In this document: positions 43,582 to 50,783 of the stretch, in pieces
How the letters are laid out: every line of letters begins with the position of its first letter
Position numbering within the stretch: the stretch's first letter is position 1
Source of the DNA: Bacteroidia bacterium
GTDB taxonomy: Bacteria; Bacteroidota; Bacteroidia; Chitinophagales; Saprospiraceae
Direction: 5' to 3'
Assembly (NCBI GenBank): GCA_030430845.1
Contig: JAUIKE010000004.1
Coordinates: 35,548-99,547 of the forward strand
DNA length: 64,000 nucleotides
Notes under the pieces: model-generated
Database searches by the model: none
Told to the model about the DNA's origin: nothing
What the model saw: the letters and a program-made list of their open reading frames with translations, nothing else
Translations under genes and position numbers: made by a program

Positions 43582-44616
43582 ATGCCCATCACTAACCAAA
43601 TCCTATTTCTATTAGCCGGCCTCGGCGTGGCCAATGGCCTGCTACTGGTTATCTACTTCCTGGCATTCCTAAAGCCCAGAAAGTGGGTCAACCTGCTTTT
43701 TGGGTTGTTGCTGCTAGTGTTGTGCATTCGCATTGGCAAATCCCTTTTTCATGCGTTTTCGGAGGTGCCGAGGGTGTACCGGCAGCTGGCTTTGTCTCCT
43801 TTTGTGCTGGTTGGGCCTTTACTGTTTTTATATCTGAGGGCCTTTGCCTTAAAAACTAAGGTGCCGAAAACGTCCGATTTATGGCACCTTTCGCTGCCCT
43901 TTGTGCTGGTTGTCGGCCTTGGAAGCCTTTGGCCTTATGAGGACTTCCCTGACTTTTGGAATTATTACATGGTTCCTTTCATTTATAGCGTTTGGGTCCT
44001 TTACATGATCCTTTCCTTTGGAAGCATTTTTCCGCTTATTCGAAAAATGTGGAGGCGGCAGGCGGATACCGCTGAGTATTGGATGCTGTTGGTTTATGCT
44101 TGTGTGCTGGTTTTGTGTGTGGCTTATGTGGCAGCCTATTTCGGCTTTCCGTATTTGGCGGGGCCGATCCTGTTTTCGGTTGTGCTGTATGTCATCATGG
44201 CCTTTTTTGTGAGTAAGAAAAACCGGGTCGTCATTCTACAGGAAGAACCCGAAAAATATCAAAACCAGAATATCAGCGAAGAAAAGGCAGACGAATTATT
44301 AAACCGCCTATCGCAATTGATGCGGGCGCAGCGCCTGTATTTAAACAAAAAAGTAAAATTGGCGCAAGTGGCCGAATCGCTGGACTCCACTCCCCATGAA
44401 GTCTCACAGCTGATCAATCAACGGCTGGGCATGTCTTTTAATGCTTACATCAACCAGTTTCGCGTGGAGGCGGCCTGCCAAATGCTGAAGGAGGCCGATC
44501 ATCTGACGATTGAAGGGATTGGACAAGAGGTGGGCTTTAATTCCCGCTCTGCTTTTTATATGGCTTTTAAAACAGTGATGGATCAAACGCCTGCACAGTA
44601 TAAAATGAACAAATAA
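43582..44616 (+). CDS. AraC-family regulator with membrane-embedded N-terminal domain
   Basis: 344 residues from the ATG at 43582. Seven or so hydrophobic helices fill residues 1-215 (QILFLLAGLGVANGLLLVIY, LFGLLLLVLCIRIGKSLFHA), then a single AraC HTH pair: VKLAQVAESLDSTPHEVSQL and GIGQEVGFNSRSAFYMAFKT. This is the Bacteroidota membrane AraC type, where the sensor is in the membrane. Its last codons AAA ATG AAC AAA TAA form one arm of a 34-bp palindrome. Confidence 0.92.
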   Translation: MPITNQILFLLAGLGVANGLLLVIYFLAFLKPRKWVNLLFGLLLLVLCIRIGKSLFHAFSEVPRVYRQLALSPFVLVGPLLFLYLRAFALKTKVPKTSDLWHLSLPFVLVVGLGSLWPYEDFPDFWNYYMVPFIYSVWVLYMILSFGSIFPLIRKMWRRQADTAEYWMLLVYACVLVLCVAYVAAYFGFPYLAGPILFSVVLYVIMAFFVSKKNRVVILQEEPEKYQNQNISEEKADELLNRLSQLMRAQRLYLNKKVKLAQVAESLDSTPHEVSQLINQRLGMSFNAYINQFRVEAACQMLKEADHLTIEGIGQEVGFNSRSAFYMAFKTVMDQTPAQYKMNK

Positions 44617-44673
44617 GTAAGGGGATATGGCCGGCGAAAGCCGGCCATATCCCCTTACTTATTTGTTCATTTT
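44602..44673 (+). terminator. 34-bp perfect hairpin with GAAA tetraloop, overlapping AraC gene end
   Basis: Arms 44602-44635 and 44640-44673 are exactly complementary. The left arm includes the last four sense codons and the TAA stop (44614-44616). It is the longest perfect stem in the window. Confidence 0.88.
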
Positions 44674-44759
44674 TATAAAACTGCACATTTCCTCGCCTCC
44701 ATTAAGAGCATTTTAAAACTTCTTTCCCCCATATTTGGTGCCAGAACAACCAATGCACC

Positions 44760-45965
44760 ATGACACGATTTTATCAAACCACTTTATCCTTATTCTTGCT
44801 TGCAGGATTATTTTCCTGCGAACAAACAAGTATTGAAACAGCGGATATCCATCCCTTCAAGGAGGTGGTCCTCGACAGCCTGGCCCACCCCTGGAGCATG
44901 GCTTTTATCAACAAAGAAGAAGCCTTTATTTCCGAAAAAGACGGGAATTTACTTCGGGTGAACCTACGTACGGGCGCCCGGCATATCATACAAGGTTTTC
45001 CCGACGACCTGTTCACACCTCTCTTCCTGGATGTGAGTGAATATCCTCCCAGCCTTTACCCCTTATCACTGGATGGACAGACCATCAGAGGGAATGCGGG
45101 TATTCTGGATGTACTCCTTCATCCTGATTTTGACCAAACCGGACAGGTATTTATTTCTTACATTTCGCAGCAAGAGAAAACCTATGCCTTGAAGGTCATT
45201 TCAGCAATTGTTGAAAATGATTCATTAACCGACATAAAAACCATTCTGAATCCCGGCCCTTACGTGCCAGGCCTATGGCACTTTGGAGGAGGGCTGTGCA
45301 TTCAGAACGACCAACTATTCATCACGGTAGGGGAGCGGCTGTTTTTCGAAAAATTCAAAACAGGCCTGCCCATTGCGCAGGACGTGTCGGATGCCAGAGG
45401 AGCCATTTATCGACTTAATCTGGACGGCAGCATTCCTGAAGATAACCCTGACCTGGGCTCGGATGCCGTTCCCGGCATGTACGCCTTCGGCATTCGCGCC
45501 GCGCAGGGCATCACCACTCGGCCTGGCACCCAACAAATATGGTTTAGCGAGCACGGCACCAATCAGGGAGATGAACTCAATTTATTGACCCCAGGCGCTA
45601 ATTACGGCTGGCCGAATATGACTACGGGTACCTGGCGCTCGGCAGATTACGAGCCGGTCGAGCTCGAAGATCCGGAATATACCGCCCCCATACATTATTG
45701 GCTACAAACGGTAGCGCCTACGGGCCTGACTTTCTACACCGGCACCGAATTCCCTTCCTGGCAAGGCAATCTGATCGTGCCGGGCCTGTCGCGTGGAAGC
45801 TTGTGGCGTATGGTGCTGGATGGCAACACCTTCGTCCGCGCCGAGGAGCTTTTTCTGGATAGTCACGTCCGGTCTCGCAAAGCCATTCAGGGCCCGGACG
45901 GGCACCTTTACATCCTAACCGATCAAGACAATGGAAAACTTATTCGCATCATTAATAAAAAATAG
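44760..45965 (+). CDS. PQQ-dependent sugar dehydrogenase-like lipoprotein (glucose/sorbosone dehydrogenase family)
   Basis: 401 residues. Lipoprotein signal (LSLFLLAGLFSCEQ). Propeller features: LAHPWSMAFINKEEAFISEK, GNAGILDVLLHPDFDQTGQV, GLWHFGGGLCIQNDQLFITV, YAFGIRAAQGITTRPGTQQI, WFSEHGTNQGDELNLLTPGA and NYGWPNMTTGTW. These match the GSDH/soluble glucose dehydrogenase fold binding PQQ and calcium. Followed 5 bp later by an NTF2-like gene. The cofactor synthesis genes are not in the window. Confidence 0.9.
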   Translation: MTRFYQTTLSLFLLAGLFSCEQTSIETADIHPFKEVVLDSLAHPWSMAFINKEEAFISEKDGNLLRVNLRTGARHIIQGFPDDLFTPLFLDVSEYPPSLYPLSLDGQTIRGNAGILDVLLHPDFDQTGQVFISYISQQEKTYALKVISAIVENDSLTDIKTILNPGPYVPGLWHFGGGLCIQNDQLFITVGERLFFEKFKTGLPIAQDVSDARGAIYRLNLDGSIPEDNPDLGSDAVPGMYAFGIRAAQGITTRPGTQQIWFSEHGTNQGDELNLLTPGANYGWPNMTTGTWRSADYEPVELEDPEYTAPIHYWLQTVAPTGLTFYTGTEFPSWQGNLIVPGLSRGSLWRMVLDGNTFVRAEELFLDSHVRSRKAIQGPDGHLYILTDQDNGKLIRIINKK

Positions 45966-45970
45966 GAATC

Positions 45971-46411
45971 ATGAGACGCAAGGTTTTTTTTATCGCCATA
46001 GGTTTATGCTTATGTACGATTGCCTTTGGCCAATCCAATGAGGATCTTATCCGGCACAGTATCCAAAACTATTTTAACGGCACGGCTTACAATCATTTAG
46101 AGCAGATCCGGTCGGCCTTTCATCCGGACGCCGAATTGTATTTAGAAAACAGGGAAGGGGAGTTGTGGAAGATGCCGGCCGAGCAGTACATCGCGCTTTT
46201 TGAAAAAAATGAGCCGGGAAAATTTGGCGGCCGCTACAGCCAAATTTTATCCATTGACATAGAAGGGAACCTGGCTCAGGTCAAAGCCGAGATCCTGATG
46301 CCGGCCCGAAATCGCCGGTTTATTGATGTGTTTATCATGAGGCAGGATAAGAAAGGGAAATGGCTGATCGTGAGTAAAGCAGCGAATAGTAGTTTGATTG
46401 AAAAAGAGTGA
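45971..46411 (+). CDS. Secreted NTF2-like (lumazine-binding-type) protein
   Basis: 146 residues. Signal peptide (VFFIAIGLCLCTIAFGQS), then IRHSIQNYFNGTAYNHLEQI, RSAFHPDAELYLENREGELW and FIDVFIMRQDKKGKWLIVSK, matching the putative lumazine-binding/SnoaL-like NTF2 fold. Probably co-transcribed with the sugar dehydrogenase (5-bp gap). Role unknown. Confidence 0.85.
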   Translation: MRRKVFFIAIGLCLCTIAFGQSNEDLIRHSIQNYFNGTAYNHLEQIRSAFHPDAELYLENREGELWKMPAEQYIALFEKNEPGKFGGRYSQILSIDIEGNLAQVKAEILMPARNRRFIDVFIMRQDKKGKWLIVSKAANSSLIEKE

Positions 46412-46424
46412 AAATCAAGCTTTT

Positions 46425-46468
46425 ATTTATGGACTGGCGGAACCGCCCGGTTTTGCCAGCCCATAAAT
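46425..46468. terminator. Imperfect palindrome between convergent genes
   Basis: ATTTATGG (46425-46432) pairs with CCATAAAT (46461-46468), continued by CTGGC/GCCAG after one mismatch and a GGCGG/CCGCC inner part. Fills the gap between the NTF2-like gene and the PLP enzyme gene. Confidence 0.6.
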
Positions 46469-46475
46469 TAAGTTT

Positions 46476-48938
46476 TTACGTTTTTGTCCCCGCCAGCAGT
46501 CCTTTCCGGCAACCATAAGAGGCTACACTAGCATGGTTGAAAAAGTCCATGACCTGCACAAAGGCCACCATAGGAACCGGCCGGGCCCCGACTTTCTTTT
46601 TCTCTAATTCGGCTGTAAAGGCAAGGTCGAGATGGGTGGAGCTCAGTGCCCGGGCCCTCATGACCGTATGATAGAGCATTTGTTTATAGGTGTGATGACT
46701 TCTCACATAATCGTAATCCAGGCCGACGATCATGGCTTGATATTGTTTTTTCTCCAGATAACTAAACATGACGCCTACCGCTTTTCGACTTACCCCGGAG
46801 GGGACTTCCTCTTTTTTATACAAGCGGACGATATCGTAATTAGGGTGCCGGCATATTTTTTCAAAATAATCGTATGGCAAGCGATGGACATTGAAAGCGA
46901 AAGCCTTTTGGTGTACCTGACAGTATAGTTGGTAGCATTCGCGAATTTCCAATTCCGTTTTGGGCTTCTCCGTACTCAGCTCAAATTGAGATAGGAACGG
47001 CAGGATCTCTTTTCTGACATTATACCGGTATTTCCCACCTAGTCTTTGTAAGTATTCCTCCTGTGACTGCCAGGTCAACTGATCCATGGTACAAGAGCTG
47101 GGCACCGACAGTTCCGTAAGGCCTAAATCCAGCAAAAATGCTTTCAGTTCTTCGTCCTGGTCTTTTTCAAATTCTCGCAGCATGAGTTGGGTCGCGCCGC
47201 TTTGCTCTACGGTCTGCTGCATTTGTTTGATCAGCATGTTCAGGGCCTCCTTCCAAAGTGGGTGTTCTCTGTTAAGAAAAAGATGATTTCCCTTTGTGAT
47301 CATAGAACCCAGAATTACGCAGGTGGAATTGAGATAATAGGGATCTCTTTTGCGCTCTTCTTCAATTTGGATAGAGACGGCAGCCGGAGCAAACATGTCA
47401 TCTTTAATGAGAGCTACCGTGTAAAAGGTGCTGAGGATGGTTTCGCCTGCCTGGTCTTTAATTCTTACATATTGAAAATCCCAATTATTTTCGGCTTTGG
47501 TCTGCTTGGTAAAAACAGATTCTACCAGCCTGAGATGGCTGTGGTTAAAATTCCCTTTGGCCGACATATGATAATCCCACTCAGCCGCTTCGATTTCGGT
47601 AATGTGCCTATTTAAGTACATGCGGAGCTTGTCGGTCGGTTGCTCTTCCCAATCTGTTGAAGAGGAGCCGGCGCAATGGGGCAGATGGAATATTGGAATA
47701 CCAAAGGTTTTTGCCACCTTTTTGGGGCTGCTACCGGTTTCAGCCAACACCCTTGGGTAATGATAAGCCAGTGATTCTACCAGATGATCGATGTCTTTTT
47801 TGAACATATTCCCGTTGATCATAAACCTTACGCCCCCTCTTTTCATGGGCGTAGCGGGAAAAGAAGCGGCATTGACATAGACGCCATCGTTTAACATTCG
47901 CTGAATGATCTCTCTGGTTATTTTGGGTAGTCCCACAGGGATGAAAAATAAGGGGCTGTCGGTTTCTACAAATTGGGGAAGGCCCATTTGCCGGATTCGA
48001 TCATTTGTGTATTGGATGAGTTCTTTCAATCTTTTTTGATAGGCTATGATCTGGTCCGACATATGCAATTTTACAGAGGCAACTGCCGCCCCCAGCATGG
48101 GTGGTTGAATAGGGCCGCAGAAAATAAGCGTTCCGCCACAGTTGCGCACTTTTTGGGCCATTTCGGGTGTCGGGAAAACGATCATTCCGCCCGCACTGGC
48201 AAAAGATTTATTTAATGATCCGGCCAATACCATTTTGGGGTGATGATCGATCTGGCTGCGCACATATCCGCATCCGTTTTTTCCGGTCCAACTCATACCG
48301 TGCGCATCGTCGATGTACAAATGGAAGCAGTCATATTTATTCATCAATGATACAAGGCGATCTAATGGAGCATAGTCACCGTACATAGAATAAACGCCAT
48401 CGGCAAAAAACCAGACCTTTCTATGCTTACTTTGCAATTGCAGGATCTTTTGTTCGAGCATATCCATATCATTGTGCTTGATCAGCGTGATAGGGATGCC
48501 CTCTGCTTTTAAGAGCTGAATGGCCATCTGTACGCTATTATGTACCTGCATATCCAGGATGACGGCATCACCTTCTTCTACAATGATTGGGATAGTGGCC
48601 AAATGGCCCAGAGTCGTGCTAGCGGTGACAATAGTCGGCTTCCCAAACAATTGCATCAGCCTTTCCTCCAATTCTTCATATAAGCCTAAGGAAGCATAAG
48701 TGCGGGAGGAAGAGAATTGGGTGCCAAATCGCGTAACGGCATCCACAACACCTTGTTTGAGGCTAGGGTGGTGTTCAATTCCCAAATAGGCACAGGATCC
48801 GAAGTTGAGGAGCTCTTCCTTGTTCAGGGTAATGGTTCGTCCGTTTAGATGATCGTCTTGAGTCGTGTGATGGATGAGCGCTCTGCTCAAACCATCTTCC
48901 ATGATCTGATTCAGGGTGTTGACAAGATTCGCGGGCAT
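46476..48938 (-). CDS. PLP alpha-oxoamine synthase fused to GNAT-type acyltransferase region
   Basis: 820 residues, twice the normal length of the alpha-oxoamine synthase family (BioF, KBL, serine palmitoyltransferase). Residues 1-395 are the PLP enzyme: FGSCAYLGIEHHP (46-58), H133 in QVHNS, the DDAHGMSW acid/His motif (210-217) and the Schiff-base lysine K244 in LAGSLNKSFASAGG. From about 447 a COG3146-like acyltransferase region begins (EAAEWDYHMSAKGNFNHSHL) and runs to LEKKKVGARPVPMVAF. Such enzymes condense an acyl-thioester with an amino acid; the fused region may add a second acyl group. In Bacteroidota related enzymes make sphingolipids or sulfonolipids, but the product here is not readable. 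Confidence 0.82.
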   Translation of the reverse strand: MPANLVNTLNQIMEDGLSRALIHHTTQDDHLNGRTITLNKEELLNFGSCAYLGIEHHPSLKQGVVDAVTRFGTQFSSSRTYASLGLYEELEERLMQLFGKPTIVTASTTLGHLATIPIIVEEGDAVILDMQVHNSVQMAIQLLKAEGIPITLIKHNDMDMLEQKILQLQSKHRKVWFFADGVYSMYGDYAPLDRLVSLMNKYDCFHLYIDDAHGMSWTGKNGCGYVRSQIDHHPKMVLAGSLNKSFASAGGMIVFPTPEMAQKVRNCGGTLIFCGPIQPPMLGAAVASVKLHMSDQIIAYQKRLKELIQYTNDRIRQMGLPQFVETDSPLFFIPVGLPKITREIIQRMLNDGVYVNAASFPATPMKRGGVRFMINGNMFKKDIDHLVESLAYHYPRVLAETGSSPKKVAKTFGIPIFHLPHCAGSSSTDWEEQPTDKLRMYLNRHITEIEAAEWDYHMSAKGNFNHSHLRLVESVFTKQTKAENNWDFQYVRIKDQAGETILSTFYTVALIKDDMFAPAAVSIQIEEERKRDPYYLNSTCVILGSMITKGNHLFLNREHPLWKEALNMLIKQMQQTVEQSGATQLMLREFEKDQDEELKAFLLDLGLTELSVPSSCTMDQLTWQSQEEYLQRLGGKYRYNVRKEILPFLSQFELSTEKPKTELEIRECYQLYCQVHQKAFAFNVHRLPYDYFEKICRHPNYDIVRLYKKEEVPSGVSRKAVGVMFSYLEKKQYQAMIVGLDYDYVRSHHTYKQMLYHTVMRARALSSTHLDLAFTAELEKKKVGARPVPMVAFVQVMDFFNHASVASYGCRKGLLAGTKT

Positions 48939-48970
48939 TCGATTGAGTTTTGTGTAATGATGTTGAGTTG

Positions 48971-49018
48971 CTACCGGCCGGAGGACTTTTTTAACAGCCT
49001 CTGAAAAACTGCCGGTAG
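48971..49018 (-). terminator. Hairpin with partial conserved-core motif
   Basis: CTACCGG (48971-48977) pairs with CCGGTAG (49012-49018). The enclosed part CCGGAGGACTTTTTTAACAGCC resembles half of the GCCGnAGGnCTTTT repeat. It lies upstream of the PLP gene start. Confidence 0.45.
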
Positions 49019-49104
49019 AGAATGTTACTTACACCTCAAATATGGGCCCTTATAGATGTGAAAAACAGGACAAACTCTTGAAGAAACGGGACATTGGCAG
49101 GTTA

Positions 49105-49146
49105 AAGTAAGAATTGTAGTGGTTACAGCCACTACAATTCTTACTT
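49105..49146 (-). terminator. Perfect 18-bp hairpin downstream of the T9SS hydrolase gene
   Basis: Arms 49105-49122 (AAGTAAGAATTGTAGTGG) and 49129-49146 with a 6-nt loop TTACAG, 13 bp after the stop codon of the T9SS hydrolase. Confidence 0.75.
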
Positions 49147-49158
49147 GGTGATGACGCC

Positions 49159-50691
49159 TTATTGTGTAATAATCAACTTCTTACTCACCACCCCATCTTC
49201 AAATCTCGCCGTCACAATATAAAATCCAGGTCTCAGATCCAGATCATCTTTCTTAAATACCGGATTATCCACCGGATACAAATTCATTAGCTTTCCGTCC
49301 ATAGAGAAAATGCCTACTTCTTTAATAGTACGACCGAAATTGGCTTCCAGACGTAATGTCCCAGTAGTGGGGTTCGGCGCCATGCTGAGTACATTATCAT
49401 TTAGGACGATCTCCCGGGTATTGGTAAGACCTTCACAATCTAGCCCAAGAGTAATACAAGCCCGTGGTCCAAAGTAGCCGGCCATAGTATCGATTTGTGA
49501 AATAGCATACTCCCGATCGGCATCTGGAAGTACATCAAATGACTGCATACTAACCGGGCAATTTACGGTATCCCAGTGTACCCATGGATACTCATTGTCG
49601 GGGTGGCCGTACAATGGTAGCCAGCCTTCCTGATCTTTGAAATTAGGGTCTGCTCTTTGGGCGAGCGTGAATTCATCTGTCAGGCCGGCGTCGATCCATG
49701 CCTGGTTAATTCCTACCGTATTTGCTTCTGCAATCATACCTTGTGATAATTGTACGAAGGCAACCACCTGACCGGTAGTCGGCAGCTGAATAGGGCCAAT
49801 CGGAAACTGCGTCACCACACTATTGGGGTTGCCAAATTGGATCATCGGGGGCTCATCAGCGTCTATAGTACCGGGATCCAGGGAAATGGAAGAACCGAGT
49901 GCTGCAAGCTGGAAACGAGAAGAGTATTCCGGCCAGTTGACATAGTTGGTCGTATCACCATTGGGCAACATCCCGACTACGGTGCCGTCTAAGTTTCCAG
50001 CCTGGGCTTCATCGAACGTATTAAAAATGTTTCCATCCGCATCCGTAACAAACCAGGTTTCCGTCTGTGTTTCCTCAATCTCATTAATGTAGGCTGCAAA
50101 GCCGGTGTAGGTGCCGGCAGTAGAAGCAGTTCCCCAGATGGCAACTTTGTCAGGATGGATGTTGTAAGGGTTTTCATCCTCAGCAACTGTTTTTCTCAGA
50201 AACCGGGCACAGGCCTTCAGGTCTTGCTGCACACGAACTCCTGCATCTACAAGCCCGTCCAGGAAAGCATCTTGGGTAGTGGCCAACGGATTCCATCCCA
50301 ATCGGTAATTAGGCGCTACCGCTACATAGCCCATACGAGCCAGCTTTCGAGCTGTGGTGACCGTGACAGAATCCAGCTTGTCACCCCAGCAGGCATTGTT
50401 GGCAAGCATGGGTAAGGCATCTCCTCCATGCACCACAATAACTACCGGACGATCCGTTTCTGTGTCCATGGATTGATCCGGTTCATAGACATCCAAATAC
50501 AATACCTCAGGCAAAAACTCACTAGCCCCTGCGAAAAGAATAGGTAAGATCGTAGCGTTGGTAGCAAAGTGCACATCGGAAGTTACCGTGATCTGTTCAT
50601 CGGTGAATACTTCTTCCAGATACCTGTTCTGAGCAAAGGAAACGCTCAGAAAGGTTAATGCAAATAAGAATACGGTAAAGATCTTTTTCAT
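49159..50691 (-). CDS. Alpha/beta hydrolase (carboxylesterase-like) with T9SS type A sorting domain
   Basis: 510 residues. Signal peptide (FTVFLFALTFLSVSFAQ), carboxylesterase-type features RPVVIVVHGGDALPM (oxyanion HGG) and YVAVAPNYRLGWNP, and a C-terminal sorting domain LSMAPNPTTGTLRLEAN to GFYIVTARFEDGVVSKKLII. The expected nucleophile elbow GxSxG is replaced by WGTASTAGTYTGF, with the serine one residue out of place, so activity is uncertain. Transported by T9SS to the surface. Directly upstream lies a TonB-dependent receptor gene with a palindrome between. Confidence 0.82.
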   Translation of the reverse strand: MKKIFTVFLFALTFLSVSFAQNRYLEEVFTDEQITVTSDVHFATNATILPILFAGASEFLPEVLYLDVYEPDQSMDTETDRPVVIVVHGGDALPMLANNACWGDKLDSVTVTTARKLARMGYVAVAPNYRLGWNPLATTQDAFLDGLVDAGVRVQQDLKACARFLRKTVAEDENPYNIHPDKVAIWGTASTAGTYTGFAAYINEIEETQTETWFVTDADGNIFNTFDEAQAGNLDGTVVGMLPNGDTTNYVNWPEYSSRFQLAALGSSISLDPGTIDADEPPMIQFGNPNSVVTQFPIGPIQLPTTGQVVAFVQLSQGMIAEANTVGINQAWIDAGLTDEFTLAQRADPNFKDQEGWLPLYGHPDNEYPWVHWDTVNCPVSMQSFDVLPDADREYAISQIDTMAGYFGPRACITLGLDCEGLTNTREIVLNDNVLSMAPNPTTGTLRLEANFGRTIKEVGIFSMDGKLMNLYPVDNPVFKKDDLDLRPGFYIVTARFEDGVVSKKLIITQ

Positions 50692-50737
50692 AAATCTATG
50701 TTTTTTGGTAAGTAGTACTAAAATTGAATCAATGAAA

Positions 50738-50768
50738 CTATCTAAGCCGCCTCAAACGGCTTAGATAG
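50738..50768 (-). terminator. 12-bp hairpin between the TonB-dependent receptor and hydrolase genes
   Basis: CTATCTAAGCCG (50738-50749) and CGGCTTAGATAG (50757-50768), loop CCTCAAA. Follows the receptor stop (50784) by 15 bp on the minus strand. Confidence 0.7.
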
Positions 50769-50783
50769 CTAATTGTATTCTTT

